From Caldisericales bacterium (GTDB lineage Bacteria > Caldisericota > Caldisericia > Caldisericales > Caldisericaceae), in the NCBI GenBank assembly GCA_015489815.1, contig WFZA01000020.1:1-64000 (forward strand): a stretch of 64,000 nt of DNA, read 5' to 3'. The position numbers were made by a program, and so were the translations under genes. This document shows positions 12,001-19,563 of the stretch, piece after piece. The notes beneath the pieces were generated by a model. The model had not been told where the DNA came from. It saw only the letters and a program-made list of their open reading frames with translations, and ran no database searches. Position 1 is the first letter of the stretch. The number at the start of each line of letters is the position of its first letter.

Positions 12001-13243
12001 TTATATCAGATAACTTCAGGTTTTCTTTTTGTGAAGTCATAATTCTATCTCTCGCAAGACGCTGCACCTTTACTACACCGCGCTCAAACTCCTCAGCAAG
12101 CAATTCACCAACAGTACGCACACGCCTATTAGAAAGATTATCAATGTCATCAACAGACTTAATACCTTCTCTTATGTCTATTAAATAATTAACTATATCT
12201 ATATAATCCTGCTTTTCAAGTATTTTACTTTCGCTTTTTCTGCCAAATTTTTTATTAATCTTGTATCTTGCAACAGGATAGTACTCGTTGCGCCTTGGAT
12301 CGCTGAGTAAAGATTGAACAAATTCCTCAGCTGCCTCTAATGTTGGCCTCTCTTTAGGATGAAGCATCTTATAAATCTCCATTTTAGCTTCTTCTGGAGT
12401 ATCTGTTCTATCTTTTTTAAGGGTTTGCTCAATCCAGAAATCTACGCCTTTTACCTTTACGGTAATTTTTTCTATTCCTTTATTTAGAAGCTTTTGAGGT
12501 ATATCCTCAGTGAAAGGCTCTCCTTTTTTTGCAACTACCTTACCGTCATCAAGAACAATATCTTCAGTAAGAATTTTTCCAAGGGCTATTTCATAAGAAA
12601 ACGGAGATGTCGTAAGCACGGTAAGAGTCATATCTCTGTAGAAGTATTTTTTAATTTCTTCGTTATCTTTAAAACCTATAGCTTTAAGCACAAGAGTAAG
12701 TGGTAACTTTTTAAGCTTCTTTTTGAGGTGCATGTAAATTACATTGTCTTTACCGACCTCCATATCCATCCAGTTACCACGATCAGGAATAATTGTCACA
12801 TTATAATTCAAGAAACCTGTTACTTTATCTCTTTCCGTTTGATAAAAAACACCTGGCGAACGAATAAGCTGCTCTACAACAACTCTCTTTCGCCCGTTAA
12901 CTATAAAGCATCCTTCACTCGTAAGCAGAGGTATATCTGCAAGGTATACTTCCTGTTCCTTTATTTCACCAGTATCTTTATATGTCAAACGGAACTTACC
13001 CGTTACGCGGGCTTCATAAGTAGAGCCCATGCGCAAACAATCCTCTACACTTCTAATCGGCTCTTCAACACGGTAACTCACGAATTCTAACAAAATCTTT
13101 TTAGTTTCGATAGGAAATAACTTTTTTAATATTTCACCAATTTTTACCTCTACAAAATCTCTAAAAGACCTTTTTTGAATCCCCACTAAATCTGGCAATT
13201 CTTCAACAGGCTTAGTTTTCGTAAAATCTATTACTCTCTCCAT
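9044..13243 (-). CDS. rpoB: DNA-directed RNA polymerase subunit beta
   Basis: RNA polymerase beta subunit. At 1399 aa it is longer than the E. coli protein (1342). The rifampicin-pocket region is recognisable ([20 protein letters not shown]), followed by [29 protein letters not shown] and [20 protein letters not shown] near the C-terminus. Residues about 670-930 are an insertion, placed between the strand ending RIVPNN and the conserved RTNQDTC motif. It is built from about four modules of a G-x-I-x-x-E-x-L-x-x-L-x-x-x-G pattern. The start ATG has an AAGGAGG site. It is not preceded by rplJ/rplL; the gene has its own promoter. Confidence 0.97.
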   Translation of the reverse strand: [1399 protein letters not shown]

Positions 13244-13278
13244 TAGGCCTCCTTCTCAGAAAAACATAGCAAATAAAA

Positions 13279-13306
13279 AGTATATACAGGTTTAAGTTTT
13301 TGTCAA
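13279..13306 (-). promoter_or_regulatory. Promoter of the rpoB / EF-G-like / rpoC operon
   Basis: On the minus strand TTGACA (13301-13306) is separated by 16 bp from TATACT (13279-13284). Transcription would start about 30 nt before the rpoB ATG and its AAGGAGG site. It lies in the 86-bp gap after moaC, where I see no convincing terminator. Confidence 0.78.
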
Positions 13307-13329
13307 TAAAAAGTCAAACTAAATTGAGT

Positions 13330-13800
13330 TTAATTTTTTCTTATATAATGTCCACTTTTTCCTCCTGTTTTCTCCAGAAGGTAAATTTCACCAATTTGTA
13401 TTGTTTTATCAATCGATTTTACCATATCATAAATTGTAAGTGCAGCGGTAGAGGCAGCAATAAGCGCTTCCATTTCCACTCCAGTTTTACCAGTTAACTC
13501 AGCAAACGACTCAATTTCTATACTATTATCGGACTCTCTCATTTTAAACAAGATGTCTACAAAAGTAAGATTTAGTGGGTGGCACAAAGGAATAAGTTCA
13601 CCTGTCTTTTTTGCTGCCATTATTCCTGCTATCTTAGCACTCGTCAGCACATCACCTTTTTTTACTTTATTTTGTAAAATCATGCGGAATGCTTCCGGGC
13701 TCATCCATATGCGTGCATGTCCCCTTGCCGTTCTGTGCGTCTCGCTTTTTTCCGTCACATTAACCATCTTAATGTTTCCATTTTTATCAATTTGTCCCAT
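13330..13800 (-). CDS. moaC: Cyclic pyranopterin monophosphate synthase accessory protein MoaC
   Basis: Second step of molybdopterin synthesis: converts the MoaA product (3',8-cH2GTP) to cyclic pyranopterin monophosphate. At 156 aa it is normal. The motifs PLCHPLNLT (active-site His), GVEMEAL and the DMVKSIDK lysine region are present. The ATG lies 3 bp after the moaA stop and is preceded by a G-rich Shine-Dalgarno. It is the last gene of the long speA-to-moaC run. No molybdopterin synthase (moaD/E) or moeA is in the window. Confidence 0.95.
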   Translation of the reverse strand: MGQIDKNGNIKMVNVTEKSETHRTARGHARIWMSPEAFRMILQNKVKKGDVLTSAKIAGIMAAKKTGELIPLCHPLNLTFVDILFKMRESDNSIEIESFAELTGKTGVEMEALIAASTAALTIYDMVKSIDKTIQIGEIYLLEKTGGKSGHYIRKN

Positions 13801-13803
13801 AGA

Positions 13804-14778
13804 CTATCCCCCTAACTCTCTCATATTATTAATAAAGTCCTGACTGCTTAAACTTATCACACCGTGTTCCTTAGGTTTGATGTCTACTGACTTCCTAATA
13901 AGAGAAACAAGTAAATCTTTATTTCTATCTTTAACAGCATCTCGTATAGAGATGTACTCCTTAGAGAAAAGACAGGGGTAGATCTCACCCTTTGCCGTAA
14001 TCCTTATCCTATTACAATACTTACAAAAGTGTTGGCTTATCGGCGTAATAAAGCCTATCTTACCAGGCGCACCCTTAATTCTATAATAAGAAGCCACTTC
14101 CCCACTGCCACCTGTAGATTTAATCAATTCATACTTTTTCTTAATGAGGGCTAACGCAGTTCTAAAATTTATATAATGCATTTTCCAAAAGTTATTATCC
14201 TTTACGGGCATTAATTCAATAAAACGCACAGTTATATCACTATTTAGTGTAAGTTCCGCAATAGGAAGTATGTCTTTTTCGTTAATGCCCCTCATTAAGA
14301 CTGTATTAATTTTAACCGGAGTTAGTCCATACTTAATCGCTTCCTTTATGCCAGAGTTTACTATATCAAGAGCATCTACTCCTGTAACATGCACAAATGT
14401 ATCTCTATTAAGCGTATCAAGGCTTACATTTACTCTTGTTAACCCAGCTTCACGCAATGCCTCTGCGACGGAACTAAGATAAAAACCATTTGTCGTTAGA
14501 ACTATCTCCTGAATTTTATCCTTTTTTAATGCTTTTACTATGTCCAAAATATCATACCTAAGTAGTGGTTCTCCGCCAGTAAGCCTGACTTTTTTAACAC
14601 CCACTTCTGGCATAACGCTAAACAAAAATTCTATATCCTTAGTAGAAAATTCTTCATCTTTATCTGTTTCTCCCGTATGGGAATTACAATATACGCAATT
14701 AAAATTACAACGAGGTGTAACTGAAAAACGGATGTATGTAATCCTGCGTCCAAAATTATCTATCAAATAATCCAACAT
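13804..14778 (-). CDS. moaA: GTP 3',8-cyclase MoaA (radical SAM)
   Basis: First step of molybdopterin synthesis: cyclises GTP. At 324 aa it has normal length. The radical SAM cluster CNFNCVYC is at residues 24-31. A second 4Fe-4S cluster is formed by CKYC and a later Cys (YPCLF) in the C-terminal third. The protein ends in the double glycine (RELGG) known to be functionally important in MoaA. It overlaps the EndoQ-like gene by 23 bp and precedes moaC, so the two moa genes form the 3' end of the operon. Confidence 0.96.
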   Translation of the reverse strand: MLDYLIDNFGRRITYIRFSVTPRCNFNCVYCNSHTGETDKDEEFSTKDIEFLFSVMPEVGVKKVRLTGGEPLLRYDILDIVKALKKDKIQEIVLTTNGFYLSSVAEALREAGLTRVNVSLDTLNRDTFVHVTGVDALDIVNSGIKEAIKYGLTPVKINTVLMRGINEKDILPIAELTLNSDITVRFIELMPVKDNNFWKMHYINFRTALALIKKKYELIKSTGGSGEVASYYRIKGAPGKIGFITPISQHFCKYCNRIRITAKGEIYPCLFSKEYISIRDAVKDRNKDLLVSLIRKSVDIKPKEHGVISLSSQDFINNMRELGG

Positions 14779-15970
14779 CTTTCTTATCCGTCAATAATAT
14801 TTTTCCATAAACACCATCATAACCTATTACTTTCTGAACAAGCCCATGTCTCATATTAAAAATCGCATTGAAAATGCTCTCCGGAAGCTTTTGTTTCAAC
14901 TCACTCTCAGGTTCAAAAATTAGTAGGTTAAACTCACTTCCAAATTGTTCGATTATCTTATCATAAAAGTTGCTTACAGCCTTCGTTTTTACACCCTTCC
15001 TCAATACTTGAGAGAGAATTTGCTTTAAGGGAACGATATATTTGTAAGGAATTTTTTTATTTTTTCTTTCTGTCTCTTTCCAATGAGCACTTTCCATTAC
15101 TCGATGAAAAACTCCGTAAGTAAGTGGTTTATGACAAACGGGACAAATTTTTCTTTCGTTACTCTTTGGAATAAGCTTCACATTACACTTTCTGTGTCCG
15201 TCACCAAAATACTTGCCTTCTTCTGGATAGAATTCTATAGTAAAAAGAAATTTATCCTTATCGGCATTTTTAATTACTTCAAACAATTCTTTATAAGAAT
15301 TTATGTCTTTCATCACATTTGCTTCGCGCCCAAGATTTTCCGGAGAATGAGCATCCGAATTCGAAACAAGAGTAAAGTTGTCAATGTCTCTTACGATATA
15401 ATTCATATGTGGATCAGAACTTAACCCTGTTTCAAGAGCGGTAATATTATAAGATTCCTCACCAAAACATTCCTCTATGCTTTCAAAACCCGATTTAGAA
15501 CCAAACAATCCAAACCACGGAGTCCATATGTGAGCAGGTATAATTTGAATCTCAGGCGATATGTCTTTTAAGCCCTTAACAAAGTTCCCACCATTTATAA
15601 AAAGGGTAGGCCTGCCGTCCACAGAAAGATTTCCATATTTCGACAAAAACTTATTCACTTTAGATAACACATCAAAAGAAGGAACTGCTATTACTATGTG
15701 AACCTTTTTTACTTTTCCTTTGTACTCAAACTGTAAATTTACCTCACCCGCAAGTAAAAACCGAATGCCGTGGAATGTATAAAATCCATTTTCTTCATTA
15801 TTAAAATTTCTTTTTAATTCACTAATCCACAAAGGGTGAGTAATGTCTCCTGTTGCAAGTATCGTAATACCTTTTCTTTTTGCCAAATACGCAATATGAG
15901 TAAGGTCCATATTTTTGCTCGTTGCCATACTGTAATGCGAATGCATGTGAAGATCGACTATTTCTATCAC
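14756..15970 (-). CDS. Endonuclease Q-like PHP-domain nuclease
   Basis: Likely cleaves DNA 5' of deaminated bases (uracil, hypoxanthine), the activity known for EndoQ of Thermococcales and some Bacillus. The PHP metal-binding residues are visible: HMHSHYS near the N-terminus, GDITHP, AGEVN, HIWTPW and SNSDAHSPENLGREAN. A Cys4-like finger (CNVKLIP then CPVCHKPL) follows at about residue 270, then a helical tail. I chose the GTG at 15970, which overlaps the preceding TGA as GTGA. The TTG at 15985 is also possible. About 404 aa. Substrate specificity is inferred from family only. Confidence 0.8.
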   Translation of the reverse strand: MIEIVDLHMHSHYSMATSKNMDLTHIAYLAKRKGITILATGDITHPLWISELKRNFNNEENGFYTFHGIRFLLAGEVNLQFEYKGKVKKVHIVIAVPSFDVLSKVNKFLSKYGNLSVDGRPTLFINGGNFVKGLKDISPEIQIIPAHIWTPWFGLFGSKSGFESIEECFGEESYNITALETGLSSDPHMNYIVRDIDNFTLVSNSDAHSPENLGREANVMKDINSYKELFEVIKNADKDKFLFTIEFYPEEGKYFGDGHRKCNVKLIPKSNERKICPVCHKPLTYGVFHRVMESAHWKETERKNKKIPYKYIVPLKQILSQVLRKGVKTKAVSNFYDKIIEQFGSEFNLLIFEPESELKQKLPESIFNAIFNMRHGLVQKVIGYDGVYGKILLTDKKDVGLFDR

Positions 15971-16641
15971 GCCCTGCACTTCCAAAATGAAAGTTTAAAA
16001 ACAAGAAGCAAGAATTTTAACGGATCTATAATTTGATTTACTTTGCTCTTTGCCTCTTTTCTATAAATCGTCTTTATGGGAATAAATGCTATCTTAAAGT
16101 TACACTTTGCTGCTTTTATTAACATTTCGGTTTCTATTTGGTACCTTTGTGAAGTAAGAGGTATTTTTCGAACTACAAAAGTCTTAATAGCCCGATATCC
16201 AGATTGGCTATCTAAAATCTTTGTCCTACACACAAGAGAGGTAACCCACGAAGAAAATGAGTTAGCAAATATACGGATCTTAGGCATTACAGATTTATCA
16301 AATTGTCTTGCTCCCACAACAATGTCAGATCCTTCGTTTACTTTCTCTAAAAACCGCGGAATTTCATCAGGATCGTGCTGACCATCTGCATCCAGCACAA
16401 CTATAACATCTGATTTCATTTTAATACATTCCTTAAATCCGACCCTCATTGCCTCTGCTTTTCCCTTATTCTGAGAATAGCTTATCACAACTGCACCTGC
16501 ACTTTTAGCAGTTTCCCTGGTTTTATCCCGAGAACCATCGTCAACTACCAATACAACATCAACATACTTCCTGGCTCTTGCTACTACACTTGCAATATTT
16601 TTTTCTTCGTTATAGGCAGGTATAAGCGCTACTACTCGCAT
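15967..16641 (-). CDS. Family 2 glycosyltransferase (dolichol-phosphate-mannose-synthase-like)
   Basis: Transfers a sugar from a nucleotide donor, probably to a polyprenyl phosphate or lipid. 224 aa with a GT-A fold. IPAYNEEKNI is at the N-terminus, VDDGS is the nucleotide site, LDADGQHDPDEI carries the DXD metal motif, and DSQSGYR marks the DPMS/DpgD-like acceptor loop. No C-terminal membrane segments are evident apart from a hydrophobic patch (LKFLLLVF), so it is probably peripheral to the membrane. It overlaps the upstream acyltransferase gene by 10 bp. Together they suggest membrane glycolipid synthesis. Confidence 0.85.
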   Translation of the reverse strand: MRVVALIPAYNEEKNIASVVARARKYVDVVLVVDDGSRDKTRETAKSAGAVVISYSQNKGKAEAMRVGFKECIKMKSDVIVVLDADGQHDPDEIPRFLEKVNEGSDIVVGARQFDKSVMPKIRIFANSFSSWVTSLVCRTKILDSQSGYRAIKTFVVRKIPLTSQRYQIETEMLIKAAKCNFKIAFIPIKTIYRKEAKSKVNQIIDPLKFLLLVFKLSFWKCRA

Positions 16642-17501
16642 TTAAATTCCTCAAAGTAATCAAAAAAATGAAACCACTGGTCAGGATACTTTCTGACAAA
16701 AGATTCTAAAATAGAAGCAAATGTTTGTACATACTCCTTAACAAATTCCTCCTCCCCCTTATTCCTATCAATCTTTATTTCTGGCTCTAAGAATGCCTTA
16801 AATTTACCATTTTTCATGCGTATCGCACAGCCAAAAACACTCTTTGCTCCGCTTCTATATGCAAGTACGGCAGCACCTTTAGGAAAAGTAACACATCGGT
16901 CAAAAAATCTCACTTTTACGCCATCTTTCATAAGGTCTCTATCGCTCACAATAGTCGCAATTTCATTGTTTTTTAAAGCCCTAAAAACACCTGCAATACC
17001 AACAGGGAATGGATGAACATATACATTACCTTTTTCTCTTACCTCTCTATAAAGCTCTTCTACTTTTTTATCCGGCTGTGGAAGACCGATACCATGTGCT
17101 TTGTATCCCATAAACCCTACTATAAAGCCTGCTACTTCCCAATCGCCAAGATGTGCCGTAGGCACCACTACACCTTTTCCAAATGATGTGTAATAACGCA
17201 TTTTTTCGTCTACACCGTTTAATTCTACATAGTCAAGCCAATTATTCTTATTCCATCCGAATAGCATTATATCTGAGGCAATGTGAATAGAGGCATTGAT
17301 AAATGTTCTAAAAGTGGCTCTTCTTAAAATACTTTTATCATTTGTATTTAAGATAACAGAAAGATTTTTATAGACAGCCCTCCTACCCCTCTCATTAAAA
17401 ATGAATACTCCCGCACCTATAATTCGCGCTATTCCGTACGAAAACCAGTGCGGGAAGTGCAACGCTATAAATATTCCAATCTTATACAAGTAGTACAACA
17501 T
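16632..17501 (-). CDS. Lysophospholipid/lipid A-type acyltransferase (LpxL/HtrB family)
   Basis: Membrane-associated acyltransferase of the bacterial lipid A biosynthesis acyltransferase family, which also includes actinobacterial PIM acyltransferases. 289 aa. A hydrophobic N-terminus (residues 1-35) is followed by the catalytic HX4E motif HLGDWE at about residue 118. The family's C-terminal PDQWFHF motif is also present. No Shine-Dalgarno is obvious, and the ATG lies 6 bp after the recombinase-like gene, so coupling is likely. Whether the acceptor is lipid A-like or a glycolipid cannot be told. No lpx genes are in the window. Confidence 0.85.
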   Translation of the reverse strand: MLYYLYKIGIFIALHFPHWFSYGIARIIGAGVFIFNERGRRAVYKNLSVILNTNDKSILRRATFRTFINASIHIASDIMLFGWNKNNWLDYVELNGVDEKMRYYTSFGKGVVVPTAHLGDWEVAGFIVGFMGYKAHGIGLPQPDKKVEELYREVREKGNVYVHPFPVGIAGVFRALKNNEIATIVSDRDLMKDGVKVRFFDRCVTFPKGAAVLAYRSGAKSVFGCAIRMKNGKFKAFLEPEIKIDRNKGEEEFVKEYVQTFASILESFVRKYPDQWFHFFDYFEEFKCE

Positions 17502-17507
17502 TCAGAA

Positions 17508-18422
17508 TTATTTTTTTCTAAATGCAGGATGCTTAGTAAGTAAATCGAATCTAACTCTCTTTACATTGGCTTTCTTCCCGAAATTCGGTATGATCGTTTT
17601 ATAACCAAATATATTTTTTAAGGTTTCTAAATTAGTACCACTTGAGAGTAAGTGCCACGAAAGAGAGTTCCTTAAGACGCTTGGTGTAACTTTTACTTTT
17701 AGCCCAGCATCTTCCGCAGCAGTCTGGATTATTATGTAAATAGTCTGTCTCGTTAACTTACGACCGCGCTTATTTACAAAAAGATACCCGGCATCTTTAA
17801 CTTTACTTTTAGAGGAAGCAATAAACTTTTTCCTTTCCTTTAGATACTTTCTTAATAGAGGTACTAATTCTTTACTAAAAGGAATAACCCTTTTACGATT
17901 CATCTCACACTTATAGACTGCTTTGCGCAAATTTAGATTGCTCACTTTTGCATTTATTATCTCAGTTGCCCTTAACCCAGTACTATAAGTAAACAATACG
18001 ATAACTTTGTTGCGCAAATTAATAAATCCATCTTCGTTTAGTACCTTAATTAACTTTTTTAATTCTTTTACGGTAAGAACGACGGGTTTTTGATCTTCAG
18101 TTTTTTTAAGTTTTATTGGAGAGAAAGGATTTTCGTTCTTATACTCCTTCTTCTTCCTTAAATAATTAAAAAATCCTCGAAGAGAAGAAACATTTCTGAA
18201 TACGCTCCTCTCTTTTAAGTTGCTTTTCAGAAATTCCACATATTCAAGCGCGAGTTTTTTATCAACTTTTGAGAAACTGGTAATTCTTTTTTTCTTTAAA
18301 AAATTAACAAATTTCTCGAGGTCATTTCTATACGCTTCAGCAGTGTTTTTAGAAAATTTCTTCGTTCTCCTAACATAGTTTAAAAATTTCTCTATTTGTT
18401 CCTCAAATAAGTCTTTACTCAT
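17508..18422 (-). CDS. Tyrosine-recombinase-like protein lacking catalytic residues
   Basis: 304 aa with the XerC/D plan: an N-terminal SAM-like core-binding domain (about 1-95) and a C-terminal catalytic domain. Box I Arg (TGLRATEI) and the beta-hairpin Lys (NRKRVIPF) are present. In box II the pattern is TPSVLRN, so the first catalytic His is Ser. GH becomes GY, and the nucleophilic Tyr (IYTH in Xer proteins) is absent: the aligned stretch reads NFGKKAN. The frame is open to a proper C-terminal end (KHPAFRKK), so this is not a frameshift. The ATG overlaps the Nudix stop as ATGA. Likely a DNA-binding protein without recombinase activity, or a decaying Xer. Confidence 0.8.
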   Translation of the reverse strand: MSKDLFEEQIEKFLNYVRRTKKFSKNTAEAYRNDLEKFVNFLKKKRITSFSKVDKKLALEYVEFLKSNLKERSVFRNVSSLRGFFNYLRKKKEYKNENPFSPIKLKKTEDQKPVVLTVKELKKLIKVLNEDGFINLRNKVIVLFTYSTGLRATEIINAKVSNLNLRKAVYKCEMNRKRVIPFSKELVPLLRKYLKERKKFIASSKSKVKDAGYLFVNKRGRKLTRQTIYIIIQTAAEDAGLKVKVTPSVLRNSLSWHLLSSGTNLETLKNIFGYKTIIPNFGKKANVKRVRFDLLTKHPAFRKK

Positions 18423-18943
18423 TTTTGCACCACATCCTTCCATAATAATAATCCAATTAAAGTTTTGGCATCTTTAATCTTGTTGTTTAATATATACTCC
18501 CCCACCTCAAAAGTTGATATTCGCACTATATCCAAAACTTCGCCTTTGTCAAGATGCACTTTACCTTTTTTAAATTCATCAGCGTAGAAGATATAAATTT
18601 TTTCATCTACAAAACCAGGAGTAGGGTAAAATTCCACGAGCTTTTTTAAGTTTAATGGAATTAAACCTGTTTCTTCCTCTAATTCTCTTTTTGCTGCCTG
18701 CTCTGGAGTTTCTCCGGGATCAATCCTGCCTGCAGGAATTTCAAGCAAAGTTTCCTCAACAGAAGGCCTGAACTGCCTAATCAAAACAACTTGTCCTCCG
18801 TCAATTGCAACTATCGCAGAAGCACTCCCATCGTAACTTGCAGTTTCTCTCTCCCATACAGAACCGTCGTCATGCTTAACGAGACGCTTATATATGCTAA
18901 TCAATTTTCCTTTAAAAATCTTTTCTTTTTTAAGAATTTCCAT
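18419..18943 (-). CDS. Nudix hydrolase, ADP-ribose pyrophosphatase type
   Basis: Hydrolyses nucleoside diphosphate-X compounds, most likely ADP-ribose to AMP and ribose-5-phosphate. 174 aa. The full Nudix box is present at about residues 70-92 (GRIDPGE, then RELEEETGL), with a preceding VVLIRQFR strand typical of ADPRases. The ATG overlaps the upstream V-ATPase subunit D stop codon as TGATG. A second ADP-ribose-linked enzyme, the macrodomain protein, is encoded at 35813-36361. Confidence 0.9.
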   Translation of the reverse strand: MEILKKEKIFKGKLISIYKRLVKHDDGSVWERETASYDGSASAIVAIDGGQVVLIRQFRPSVEETLLEIPAGRIDPGETPEQAAKRELEEETGLIPLNLKKLVEFYPTPGFVDEKIYIFYADEFKKGKVHLDKGEVLDIVRISTFEVGEYILNNKIKDAKTLIGLLLWKDVVQK

Positions 18944-19563
18944 CAATGCCCCCTGATTATATCCTTCATCTTAAGCAACCTTGCTATATTTTCCCTGTCC
19001 ATTTCTTCTAACTTGTTCGTAATGTACTTTATCGTATCTTCTAGGTCAGGAATCATTATGTATTCTAATGCATTTACTCTTCTTCTCGTTCTGGATATTT
19101 CGTTTGCTACGAGATAAAGCTCCTGTTCAATATAAGCAAGTTCAATAATCTCTGTAATGATACCTCTAAGTTCTATAAAACTTTTATCCAGCAGGGCATT
19201 AGTTAGTGTAAATGGATAAGCAAACGGAACACCTTTACCTTCTACAGAAAACACCGGATAACGCACATTCATAAGGGATTTTTCTTCAGTGTTGATCGTA
19301 AGTTTGTAATTACTACCCATAAGCAAAGCATTCACTTCCTTGGAAGAATTCTCAGCAACAGCCATTGAGTAGTCTCTTTGCAATGCAATAAATTTCTCAT
19401 TTAGCATGCGCCGTTTTTCCATATAAGTGCGTGCAATGTCCAGAAAGTTTCTCATCAAACCTTCTAATTTATCTTTTAGAAGTTTATGTCCTTTCTTAGC
19501 AATTACATAACGCTCCCTTAACTTAAGGAGCTCCATACGGGTAGGATTAACGTTGAGCAGCAT
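18943..19563 (-). CDS. atpD: V-type ATP synthase subunit D
   Basis: Central rotor stalk of the V1/A1 motor. 206 aa. The conserved N-terminus [16 protein letters not shown] and long N- and C-terminal helices forming a coiled coil are visible, with [12 protein letters not shown] near residue 165. It starts inside the 3' end of atpB (17-bp overlap) and is the last ATPase gene, as in the Enterococcus ntp operon. Confidence 0.95.
   Translation of the reverse strand: MLLNVNPTRMELLKLRERYVIAKKGHKLLKDKLEGLMRNFLDIARTYMEKRRMLNEKFIALQRDYSMAVAENSSKEVNALLMGSNYKLTINTEEKSLMNVRYPVFSVEGKGVPFAYPFTLTNALLDKSFIELRGIITEIIELAYIEQELYLVANEISRTRRRVNALEYIMIPDLEDTIKYITNKLEEMDRENIARLLKMKDIIRGH

Noticed and set aside
13244-13329. 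Terminator between moaC and rpoB
   Set aside because: Only a 5-bp AAACT/AGTTT stem is present, too weak to call; read-through into rpoB is possible.
17508-18422. Tyrosine recombinase as part of an integrated element
   Set aside because: Catalytic residues are missing, neighbours are housekeeping genes in the same operon, and no attachment-site repeats or tRNA junction are seen.
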